A stretch of 64,000 nucleotides of DNA from SZAS-79 sp963844255 (lineage in GTDB: Bacteria; Pseudomonadota; Gammaproteobacteria; Burkholderiales; SG8-39), in NCBI GenBank assembly GCA_963844255.1, contig CAWJNP010000014.1:1-64000 (forward strand), written 5' to 3'. Each line of letters starts with the position of its first letter. The first letter of the stretch is position 1. The position numbers and the translations under genes were made by a program. The notes beneath the pieces were generated by a model that was not told the DNA's origin, did no database searches, and was given only the letters and a program-made list of their open reading frames with translations. Of this stretch, positions 21,094-29,185 are shown in pieces.

Positions 21094-21741
21094 TCAGGCA
21101 TCCTTGTCTCGATTCCGGGCCAGGTTTGCTTTTCTCGCCGATGCGCGGCTCGGTGCCCGACAGCAGGCGCGCGATGTTGGCGCGATGGCGCAGGATCAGC
21201 AGCAGCGCCATCGGGATCGTCGCCCACATCACGGGCCGCGACGCCGAACAACCAGAATGCAAAGCACGGCGCGAACAGCGCCGCGACGATCGCCGCAAGC
21301 GACGAAATCCGGAAGAACACCGCGATCATCAGCCAGGTCGCGAGCGTCCCTGCGCCGAGCCAGAGGTTGAACCCGAGCAGCACGCCGGCCGCCGTGGCCA
21401 CGCCCTTGCCGCCCTGAAAGCGGTGAAACACGGGAAAGAGGTGCCCCGCGAACGCGGCAAGGCCCGCGAGCGGCACGATCCAGCCCGCGCCGATGTCCTC
21501 GCCGGTCAGGGCCTTGGCGATCAGCACGGCGGCAAGGCCCTTGCCCGCATCGCCCGCGAGCGTCAGCGCCGCGGCGAGCCTTGTTGCCGGTGCGCAGCAC
21601 GTTGGTCGCGCCCGGGCTCTTCGAGCCATAGGTATGCGGATCCGGCAGCGCGAACAGACGGCTCACCACCACCGCAAACGACACCGAACCGAGCAGATAG
21701 GCGCCCGCAACAATCAACGCGGCAAAGAGGAGCTCATTCAT
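21094..21741 (-). CDS. plsY: Acyl-phosphate glycerol-3-phosphate acyltransferase PlsY (frameshifted)
   Basis: Inner-membrane enzyme that makes lysophosphatidate from acyl-phosphate. The N-terminus MNELLFAALIVAGAYLLGSVSFA and the motif SKSPGATNVLR are in one frame, DAGKGLAAVLIAKAL and FHRFQGGKGVATAAGVLLGF in a second, and MALLLILRHRANIARLLSGTEPRIG in a third, with breaks near 21,585 and 21,240. All three PlsY motifs and several membrane helices are present. In the last frame there is no stop before the panE ATG; a TGA (21094-21096) lies one frame away, so another indel probably hides the real end. Confidence 0.85.
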
Positions 21742-21821
21742 TGAGGCGGCATTCTACCTCCCGGGCGAATCTGCGCTCCGTCACGCCGCCGCGCGCGGCG
21801 CCACCCTATAATGCCGTGCCC

Positions 21822-22170
21822 ATGGACCACATCTTCGTTCGCGACTTGCGCATCGAGACGCTGATCGGCTTTCACAAGCGCGAGCGGATCGTGCCGCAGA
21901 CGTTGCGCCTCGACCTCGAGATCGGCATTGCCAACACCGACGTGTTCGAGAGCGACAAGGTGACCGACTGCATCGACTACGAGAAGGTCACGATCCGGAT
22001 CCGCGAACTCGTGGCGGGAACGCATTTCAACCTGGTGGAGACGCTCGCCGAACGGATCGCGCGCATCGTGCTCGACGAATTCGGTGCAGCCTCGGTGAAG
22101 GTCAGCGCCGCGAAACTCGGCATCCTGCAGAAACACCGGCCTCGTCGGTGTCGAGATCTTCGACGCGTAG
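21822..22170 (+). CDS. folB: Dihydroneopterin aldolase (3' frameshift)
   Basis: Folate-pathway aldolase of about 115 residues. Visible family motifs are FVRDLRIETLIGFHKRERIVPQTLRLDLEI, TDCIDYEKV, and NLVETLAERIA with the catalytic-site Glu, then VKVSAAKLG. One extra C near 22,131 shifts the last 12 codons; removing it restores TGLVGVEIFDA and the TAG at 22168-22170. TATAAT at 21807-21812 lies 9 bases before the ATG and no ribosome binding site is visible. It is divergent from plsY. Confidence 0.9.
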
Positions 22171-22188
22171 CGCTGGTCAGACGGCGGA

Positions 22189-22678
22189 TCAGTCCTCCAG
22201 CGCGACCTCGACCAGGACCGGAGCCAGGGTCCGCACGATGTCGGCCGGATCGATGCACACCAGGAATCCGCGCCGACCGCCGTTGATCCAGATGCGCTCC
22301 AGTTCGAGAATCGACCGCTCGATATAGACCGGCATCGCCTTGCGGGTGCCGAAGGGCGAGGTGCCGCCGACCTGATAACCCGAATGACGTTGCGCGACTT
22401 CGGGCTTGCAGGGCTCGATGCGCTTGCGGCTCGCCTGGCGCGCCAGATTCTTGGTCGAGACCTTGCGATCGCCGTGCATCAGCACCACCAGCGGCGCGCG
22501 GTTCTCGTCCTCCATCATCAGCGTCTTCACCACCGCGTGCTCCGGCACGCCCAGCGCGTCGCGACGACACGGCGGTGCCGCCCTTCTCGACGTATTCGTA
22601 GAAATGCTCGGTGAACGCGACGCCGTTCTTTTTCAGGAACTGCGTCGCCGGCGTTTCGCTGTGGCTGGGTTTTTTCAT
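22189..22678 (-). CDS. ybaK: Aminoacyl-tRNA deacylase, YbaK/EbsC type (one frameshift)
   Basis: Hydrolyses mischarged tRNA, typically Cys-tRNA(Pro). The protein begins KKPSHSETPATQFLKKNGVAF and, after a frame break near 22,565, continues VVKTLMMEDENR, LVVLMHGDRKVSTKNLAR, and GYQVGGTSPFGTRKAMPVYIE, the conserved pocket with catalytic Lys and GGTSPFG. The ATG at 22678 overlaps the xerD stop (ATGA). It is convergent with folB. Confidence 0.88.
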
Positions 22679-23596
22679 CCCCTGGGATGATGCATCGCGT
22701 GCAGGCGCTTCAGGCGCTCGCGCGCGACATGGGTGTAGATCTGCGTGGTCGAGATGTCGGCGTGGCCGAGCAGCATCTGCACCACGCGCAGGTCGGCGCC
22801 GTGGTTGATCAGGTGGGTGGCGAAGGCGTGCCGCAGCACGTGCGGCGACAGCGCCTTCCCCGGCACGGCCCGCGTCGCCGTAGCGCTTGATCAGATGCCA
22901 GAACGCCTGCCGCGTCATGCCCGCGCCGCGTTCGGTCAGGAACAGGGCGTCGCTCGGGCTCTTTTTCTTCAGCAAACCGGGGCGCGCATCGGCGACGTAG
23001 CGCTTCACCCAGTCGACCGCCTCTTCACCCAGCGGCACCAGGCGCTCCTTGGATCCCTTGCCCATGACCCGCACCAGCCCGGCGTCGAGGTTCGCCTCGA
23101 AGGTGCGCATGCCCACGAGTTCGGACACGCGCAGCCCGAGGCGTACAGCACTTCCAGCATCGCGCGATCGCGCAACCCAAGCGGCGTGTTCACGTCGGGC
23201 GCGGCGAGCAGTGCCTCGACATCGGCTTCGGACAACGTCTTCGGAAAGCGCGGGACGCGCTTGGGCGAATCCAGCTTGAGGGTCGGATCGGTCTTCACCC
23301 GGCGCTCCCGCAGGCAGTACTGGTAGAAGCGCTTGAGCGTGGACAGCATGCGCGCGTCCGAGGAGGCGCGATGCTGCACGCCGCCGGCGGCGTGGCGCGA
23401 AGCGAAGAACGACGTGGAGGTCGGCGTCGGCTGCCTCCTGCAGGGTCTTGCCCTTCGCCTTGGTGAGCCAGGCACCGAGCTGCGCGAGATCACGCCGGTA
23501 GGCCTCCAGCGTATTCTTCGCGAGCCCGTCCTCGAGCCAGAGCGCGTCACAGAACGCGTCGACCAGCCCGGCGCCCTCTAGCGAACCGCGTGCCAC
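22675..23596 (-). CDS. xerD: Site-specific tyrosine recombinase XerD (several frameshifts)
   Basis: Resolves chromosome dimers at dif with XerC and FtsK. The N-terminal SAM-like core-binding domain shows DALWLEDGLAKNTLEAYRRDL and LKRFYQYCLRERRVKTDPTLKL. The catalytic domain shows the first active-site Arg in LGLRDRAMLEVLYASG, then LVRVMGKGSKERLVPLG with Lys, HVLRHAFATHLINHGADLRVVQMLLGHADISTTQIYTH with the His/Arg/Tyr set. Breaks are near 23,410, 23,140 and 22,865. GTG 23596, overlapping the end of ogt, is the best start. I call XerD rather than XerC from the sequence of the catalytic motifs. Confidence 0.88.
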
Positions 23597-24109
23597 AAGG
23601 ATCCCGCCTCCTCTTCGAGCGGCAGGCTTTCGTGTCGCAGCAGCCAGGTCTTCGCTTCGATCAGGAACCCGGAGGAATGGTGCGAGAACCCGCCCAGCCC
23701 GTCGGCTGCCACCACGCGGTGGCAGGGGACCACGATCGGATAGGGGTTGTCGCCGCAGGCCTGACCGACCGTGCGCGGATTCGCATGGCCCGTCAGACCC
23801 GACACCTTCTCGATCGCAACCGAGAGCTCGCCGTAGGTGCGTGTGCGACCGCGCGGGATCGAACTGATCTGTGCCCACACGGCGCGCTGCAGCGGGTTGC
23901 CTGCGGGCGCAAGCGGCAGATCGAACGGTGCGTCCGGATCGTCGCGATAGCGTTCGATCTGGCGCACCGCGCGTTCAGTGAGCGCATCCTGCGGCGCGCA
24001 CAGGGGCGTGGAGCGTCGGCAGGTAGGTGATCGCGGTCACCTGTCCATCGGCGACGCGAATTCCCACATGCATCGCGGGGAAGGCAATCACCGCGGCGTA
24101 CGGACTCAT
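23578..24109 (-). CDS. ogt: Methylated-DNA--protein-cysteine methyltransferase (one frameshift)
   Basis: Suicide repair protein that removes O6-alkyl groups from guanine. The C-terminal DNA-binding domain has RAVWAQISSIPRGRTRTYGELS and the active site PCHRVV, followed by GGFSHHSSGFLIEAKTWLLRHE. The N-terminal segment (YAAVIAFPAMHVGIRVADGQVTAI) is in a second frame; the break is near 24,005. ATG 24109 overlaps the stop of the next upstream gene as ATGA, so it is translationally coupled. Confidence 0.9.
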
Positions 24110-25104
24110 GCCGCAAGTGCCTCGATTTTCTGCAGCAGCGCATCCGGCACCTCGATGCCGCCGGCTGCGGCCTCGCGCGCCGCAAAGCGCTTGGCCCCCG
24201 GCAGGCGCACCTCCGGATCCGCGAGCATCGCTGCAATCAGTGCTTCGACCCGGTCGAAATAGCGTTCGCGGCCTGCGAGCGCGCCGGGATCAACCGCAAG
24301 GAACAGCTGACCGATGCGCGGCTTGTTGCCCTGCTCGACAAAGAACGAATCGGCTTCGCGACCGAAAGCGGATCCGGTCAGCGCCGAGCAGAACAACTCG
24401 AACATCAGCGCGAGCATCGCCCCCTTGGCGCCGCCGATCGGATACAGGCTTCCATGTTCGCTGGCTTCCTTCGCGTCGGTCGTCGGCTTGCCGTGCCGGT
24501 CCATGGCCCAGCCTTCGGGAATCTTCTCGCCCTTCTGCGCCGCGAGCATGATCCTGCCGCGCACCACGGTGGTCAGCGCAAGGTCGATGACCAGCGGATC
24601 GTCGCCCCTGCGCGGGAATACCGCAGCCACGGGGTTGGTGCCGAACAATGCCTGCGTTCCACCCCATGCAGGGATCGCCGCAGGCGAGTTGGTGAACGCA
24701 ATGCCGACCAGTCCGGCACTCGCCACGTCGAGCAGATGGATGCCGAGCACGCCCATGTGGGCGCTGTTGGTGATGCCGGCCAGGCCGATCCCGTTGCGCC
24801 GTGCGCGGGCGACCGCCTCGTTCACCGCCATCGCGCAGGATTCGTAGGGCAGCGCATCGCCGTTGTCGATCAGGCAGGCCGCTGGCGCATCGGCGGCGAT
24901 GCGCGGAACCGCGTTGCCGTCCGACCTTCCGGTCTTCAGCATCGAGGCATAGACCGGAACGCGCGACATGCCATGCGTGGGCAGACCCTGGGCCTCGGCC
25001 ATGACCAGGTGGCGCGCGGCCGCGTCGGCCATCCCGGCGCGGGCGCCCGCGCGGGCGAGCGCCCGGGAGGCCAGCACCTGCAGTTCAGCGGAACTTTTTT
25101 TCAT
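24106..25104 (-). CDS. Malate/L-lactate dehydrogenase family (Ldh_2) oxidoreductase
   Basis: A 332-residue NAD(P)-dependent dehydrogenase of the MDH2/Ldh_2 fold, which includes malate, ureidoglycolate, sulfolactate and delta-pyrroline-2-carboxylate enzymes. Motifs: QGLPTHGMSRVPVY with the catalytic-site His, ITNSAHMGVLGIHLLDVASAGLVGIAFTNSP, GTNPVAAVFPR, and GAKGAMLALMFELFCSALTG. The substrate cannot be set from sequence alone; the SuyAB-like genes at 45-47 kb make a sulfolactate enzyme one possible reading. Confidence 0.85.
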   Translation of the reverse strand: MKKSSAELQVLASRALARAGARAGMADAAARHLVMAEAQGLPTHGMSRVPVYASMLKTGRSDGNAVPRIAADAPAACLIDNGDALPYESCAMAVNEAVARARRNGIGLAGITNSAHMGVLGIHLLDVASAGLVGIAFTNSPAAIPAWGGTQALFGTNPVAAVFPRRGDDPLVIDLALTTVVRGRIMLAAQKGEKIPEGWAMDRHGKPTTDAKEASEHGSLYPIGGAKGAMLALMFELFCSALTGSAFGREADSFFVEQGNKPRIGQLFLAVDPGALAGRERYFDRVEALIAAMLADPEVRLPGAKRFAAREAAAGGIEVPDALLQKIEALAA

Positions 25105-25188
25105 AGCGGAATTCTACCCGGTGGGGCATCAACGGCAGCTAAAATAGGTCCTGCCGAACCCGCTCTGATCTTCACAGGAGAATTTGCA

Positions 25189-25284
25189 TATGGGCAAGAT
25201 GATCGAACTCGCCGCGGCACTCACCGCGGCAGACGGACACAAGCCCGCTGCCTGGCGCGCTGAACTCCGGGCGAACGTCGGCTG
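25189..25284 (+). CDS. 31-codon ORF just upstream of argC
   Basis: Encodes MGKMIELAAALTAADGHK and a short tail, ending three bases before the argC start. It has AGGAG at a normal distance and TAAAAT about 45 bases upstream, so expression is plausible. The first 25 residues resemble the N-terminus of dienelactone-hydrolase-like proteins, so it could be a remnant of such a gene that now drives argC. A regulatory leader peptide is the alternative; no run of Arg codons is present. Confidence 0.4.
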
Positions 25285-25287
25285 ACC

Positions 25288-26307
25288 ATGGCAAAACCGC
25301 AACAGAACGGCCGCGTGCGCATCGGCATTGTCGGCATCAGCGGCTACGGCGGCAGCGAACTATTGAGGCTGTGCATCGGCCATCCCGCGTTCGAGGTCGT
25401 CTATGCGAGCGGCGAGAGCACCGTGGGGCAGACGCTTGCGCAGCGATTTCCGGCGCTCATCGGCCATCCCACCGGCAAGCTGGTGATCGAGTCCTTCGTG
25501 CCGGAGAAACTCGACGGAGTCGACCTGCTGTTTGCCTCGCTGCCCACCGGAAAATCGGGCGAGCCGCTGTCGCGCGTTCCAACCGGAACGAAGATCGTAG
25601 ACGTCGGCGGCGATCACCGCTATGTGGACGGCTGGGTCTACGGCCTGACGGAACTTCCCGGCCAGCGCCAGAAAATCGCGCAGACCTCGCGACTCGCGAA
25701 CCCAGGCTGCTATCCGGCCGCCTCGCTGCTTGCACTGGCGCCGCTGGTGAAGGCAGGCCTGATCGAACCCGAAGGCATCGCGATCGACGCAAAGAGCGGC
25801 GTCACCGGCACCGGCCGCGGCGGGGCGAGCGACTTCGGCTATGCGGAGACCAACGAAGACCTGTTTGCCTACGGGCTGGCGGGCCACACGCATGTGCCGG
25901 AAATCCAGCGCACCCTGTCGGACCTTGCCGGCGCAAGGGCGACGGTTGCGTTCACGCCGCACCTTGTGCCGATGACGCGCGGCATCCTCTCGACCTGTTA
26001 CGCGCGGCCGTGCGGCAAGATCGATACCGCGCAGCTGGTTGCAGCGGCCCAGGCCATGTATGCCGATGAACCGTTCGTGAAGATCGTCCCGGCGGAAAAA
26101 GGCCGCGGCCCGCACACCAAGTGGACCACCGGCTCGAACCTGATTTTCCTGTCCTATGCGGTCAATCCGGATGCAGGCCTGGTCGTCGCGGTTGCCGTGA
26201 TCGACAACCTCGGCAAGGGCGCGGCAGGGCAGGCAATGCAGAACGCCAACCTCATGACCGGGCAACCGGAGACCGCGGGTTTGGAGGGGTTGCCGCTCTG
26301 GCCCTAG
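25288..26307 (+). CDS. argC: N-acetyl-gamma-glutamyl-phosphate reductase
   Basis: NADPH-dependent third step of arginine synthesis. The Rossmann start is IGIVGISGYGGSELLRL, the catalytic Cys lies in LANPGCYPAASLLAL, followed by KSGVTGTGRGG and the conserved TPHLVPMTRGILST and GKGAAGQAMQNANLM. Length (339 residues) is normal and the frame intact. No other arg genes are adjacent. Confidence 0.95.
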   Translation: MAKPQQNGRVRIGIVGISGYGGSELLRLCIGHPAFEVVYASGESTVGQTLAQRFPALIGHPTGKLVIESFVPEKLDGVDLLFASLPTGKSGEPLSRVPTGTKIVDVGGDHRYVDGWVYGLTELPGQRQKIAQTSRLANPGCYPAASLLALAPLVKAGLIEPEGIAIDAKSGVTGTGRGGASDFGYAETNEDLFAYGLAGHTHVPEIQRTLSDLAGARATVAFTPHLVPMTRGILSTCYARPCGKIDTAQLVAAAQAMYADEPFVKIVPAEKGRGPHTKWTTGSNLIFLSYAVNPDAGLVVAVAVIDNLGKGAAGQAMQNANLMTGQPETAGLEGLPLWP

Positions 26308-26416
26308 GATTCAATTCGGCCGATGGCAGCAATTCGGCTGGAGAGTGAATAGGGGCGCGGGGGTCAGCTGAAAAATGGCAGCAATGGCGTGATTTTTTAC
26401 GACCGCGGCTGCGCAC
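26308..26416. other. Intergenic gap between argC and the toxin-antitoxin pair
   Basis: The gap holds two copies of the word TGGCAGCAAT (about 26324 and 26375) and an AATTCGGC/GCCGAATT-like repeat. I see no gene. Confidence 0.3.
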
Positions 26417-26707
26417 CTAATCGTGCAATGCCTCGATCGCCTTTGGATTCGAAGCAACGATCTTGAGCAGTGCCCTGGCCGGCCCGGTCGGCTGCGTGCG
26501 CTGCTGCTCCCAATTCTGCAGCGTGCGCAGATTTACGCCGATCAGCTTTGCGAACTGACTTTGGCTGATATGGGCCGCTTCACGAATCGTGCGCACGTCC
26601 GGAATCGGCAGCGCGGTTGATTTGGCGCCGCGCACGGGCTTACCGGCCATATGACGCTTCATCTCGCGCACGCCTTTGACCAACTGTTCGAAATGCTGCT
26701 TATCCAT
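26417..26707 (-). CDS. Helix-turn-helix antitoxin (HigA/NadS-like)
   Basis: About 96 residues with a C-terminal XRE-type HTH: IREAAHISQSQFAKLIGVNLRTLQNWEQQR. Such proteins neutralise a RelE/HigB-fold toxin and repress their shared promoter. Its start overlaps the toxin stop, giving the toxin-first order usual for HigBA/NadS pairs. ATG 26707 is chosen; ATG 26716 is also possible. Confidence 0.85.
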   Translation of the reverse strand: MDKQHFEQLVKGVREMKRHMAGKPVRGAKSTALPIPDVRTIREAAHISQSQFAKLIGVNLRTLQNWEQQRTQPTGPARALLKIVASNPKAIEALHD

Positions 26708-27020
26708 GTTTAACATCCTTCATCAGTTGTGCCAGCACCTTGAGTTGCTCGCGAGTCAGATCTGCATGCTCGGTCTTCAGGTAGGCGAAGATCAGGTAAA
26801 TGTGCTCCTCGGGGACATGCCGGTAGTAGATAACCCGCGCTCCCCCTCGCTTGCCACGACCTTTCGCCGACCAACGAAGCTTGCGCAGCCCCGACCCACC
26901 CGGTATGACGTCGCCGGCGTCGGGCGTGACAAGCAGAAAGCTCTGAAGCCTGCGCAAGTCCTCGTCCGTCCAGTACTCCTTGCTAAAAGCGACGAACGGT
27001 GTGAGTTCGACGAAGACCAT
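26700..27020 (-). CDS. RelE/HigB-family toxin
   Basis: A 106-residue protein with FSKEYWTDEDLRRLQSFLL, GDVIPGGSGLRKLRWSAKGRGKRGGARVIYYRH and IYLIFAYLKTEHADLT, the signature of RelE-fold mRNA interferases of the DUF1044/HigB-2 type. It lies directly upstream of an HTH antitoxin. ATG 27020 is preferred because the palindromic operator lies just in front of it. Confidence 0.85.
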   Translation of the reverse strand: MVFVELTPFVAFSKEYWTDEDLRRLQSFLLVTPDAGDVIPGGSGLRKLRWSAKGRGKRGGARVIYYRHVPEEHIYLIFAYLKTEHADLTREQLKVLAQLMKDVKHG

Positions 27021-27028
27021 TTCGCTGA

Positions 27029-27049
27029 CTATACGCGGTAAGCGTATAG
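27029..27049. promoter_or_regulatory. Palindromic operator of the toxin-antitoxin operon
   Basis: CTATACGC-GGTAA-GCGTATAG is a perfect 8+5+8 inverted repeat ending 9 bases before the toxin start. A TTGACA sequence lies just upstream on the minus strand. The location fits binding by the antitoxin HTH domain for autoregulation. Confidence 0.65.
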
Positions 27050-27093
27050 CAAGCAATCAGGTTGTCAAAACGAAAATCTGCGATGGCAGCATT

Positions 27094-29162
27094 TCAGTTT
27101 GCGCGCGCGGCAAGCACCAGCAGGGCATGTGCCGCAACCTTGCACTCACCCTCCGCCACTGCAGGTGTCGCGAACGACGACGCATCAGGCAGGGCCGTGT
27201 CGAGCAGCGCGCGCCACGCTTCGCCGGGTGACGGTGGAAGCACGAAATCGACGTCTCGGTCACCGCCGTTGATCAGCACCAGCAATGTCGCCTCATCCGG
27301 CGCGTCACGCCCGAGCTGAAAACCGAAGCAGCGGTTTGCTGGCGTCTTCCCACTGCACCGATGTCATCTCAGCACCGTCACGCGCAAGCCAGACCACGTC
27401 CGGCTCGCCGGTCGACGTCTTCACGCCGTCGAACCAGCGCGCGCGGCGAAACGCAGGATGCGCATGGCGCAGCGCGGCCAGCGTCGCGACAAACTCTTCC
27501 AGGCCGCGATCGCCGGCATCCCAGTCGATCCAGCCGAGCGGTCCGTCCTGGCAATAGGCGTTGTTATTTCCCGACTGCGTTCTGCCCCGCTCGTCGCCCG
27601 CGGTCAGCATCGGTACGCCCTGCGACAGGAACAAGGTCGCAAGCAGCGCACGCTGCAGGCGACCGCGCCGCATCGCACGCACCGCGGCATCGTCGGTCGG
27701 CCCCTCCACGCCGCAGTTCGTGCTGCGATTGTCGTCCGTACCGTCGCGGTTCGCCTGGCCGTTCGCCTCGTTGTGCTTCTTCTCGTACGCGACGAGATCC
27801 GCCAGCGTGAACCCGTCGTGCGCGGTCACGAAATTGATGCTTGCCTGGGGCGCGCGGCCGTCATGCCGGAAGAGGTCGCTCGATGCGGTCATGCGCCGCG
27901 CAAGCTCACCGCAGCCTGTGCCGTGGCCCAGCCAGAAGCCGCGCACCGCATCCCGGTAGCGGTCGTTCCATTCGGCGAACCCCGGCGGAAAACGCCCTGT
28001 CTCGCTGCCGGCCATGTCCCAGGGTTCGGCAATCAGCTTGATCCCGGCGAGCACGGGATCCTGGCGCATGGCGGTGAGGAGCGCACAGTGCGGATCGAAC
28101 GCCCCCCTCTCGCGCGCGAGCGCGCTTGCAAGGTCGAAGCGGAATCCGTCGACATGCATTTCGCCCACCCACCAGCGCAGCGAATCCATCACCATCTGCA
28201 ATACACGCGGATGCGCGGTGTTCAGGGTGTTGCCGGTGCCGGTGACGTTGTCGTAGTGGCGGCGATCGTCGCCGCGCGGCCGGTAGTAGCTCGCATTGTC
28301 GATGCCGCGAAAACAGATCGTCGGCCCGAGTTCGTCGGTCTCGCAGCTGTGGTTGTAGACGACGTCGAGGATCACCTCGATGCCCGCCGCATGCAGCGCG
28401 CGGACCATGCTGCGAAACTCGATGACCGGATCGTGTCCGCCGGCATAGCGCGCCGCCGGCGCGAAATAGCCGACCGTGTTGTATCCCCAGTAGTTGCTCA
28501 AACCCGCCTGCACGAGACTGAGTTCGTCGACCATCTCGTGTATCGGCAGCAGTTCTACTGCGGTTGTCCCAAAGCGCTTCAGATAAGCAATCGAGGCCGG
28601 GTGCGCAAGACCAGCATAGGTGCCACGCAGTGCTTCGGGCACCGCCGGGTTGCGCATGCTGAAGCCCTTCACGTGGGCCTCGCAGATCACGGTGTCTGAC
28701 CACGGCACGCGCGGCGCCCGGTCATTGCCCCAGTCGTATGCCAGGTCCAATACACGGCAGCGGGGCATCGCGTTTGCGTTGTCACGCGCGTCGAAAGACA
28801 GGTCGGCATCCGGATCTCCGACCCGGTAGCCACAGTGTGTCTCGTCCCAGCGGAAACGCACCCGCATAGGCGTGAGCGTACGGGTCGAGCAGCAGTTTGT
28901 TGGGGTTGAACCGGTGGCCGCGAACCGGTTCGTAGGGGCCATGCACGCGGTAGCCGTAGAGCAGGCCCGGCTGCGCATCCGGCAGATAGCCATGCCAGAC
29001 CTGTTCAGTGCAGCGCGGCAGCGCCAGTCGCGCAATCTCGCGTGCCCCGCCGGGCTCGAACAGGCACAGTTCGACGCGCTCGGCATGCGCCGAGAAAAGC
29101 GCAAAGTTGACACCCCCGCCATCCCAGTTCGCGCCCAGGCGATCCGGGCGGCCGGGCGCCAT
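27094..29162 (-). CDS. glgX: Glycogen debranching enzyme GlgX (two frameshifts)
   Basis: A GH13 isoamylase-type enzyme that removes branches left by phosphorylase. The N-terminal CBM48-like domain begins RPDRLGANWDGGGVNFALFSAHAERVEL. After a break near 28,860 come the GH13 regions: ILDVVYNHSCE, DGFRFDLASAL (nucleophile Asp), LIAEPWD (acid Glu) and FVTAHDG. The last 60 residues are in a third frame after a break near 27,310. It follows glgP by 24 bases in the glg operon. Confidence 0.92.
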
Positions 29163-29185
29163 GCCGGATGCGATGCGCGCTGCGT

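Noticed and set aside
26308..26416. TGGCAGCAAT words here and near 34,610 and 59,645 as a mobile repeat
   Set aside because: The shared word is only about ten bases and its flanks differ; chance or weak composition bias is enough.
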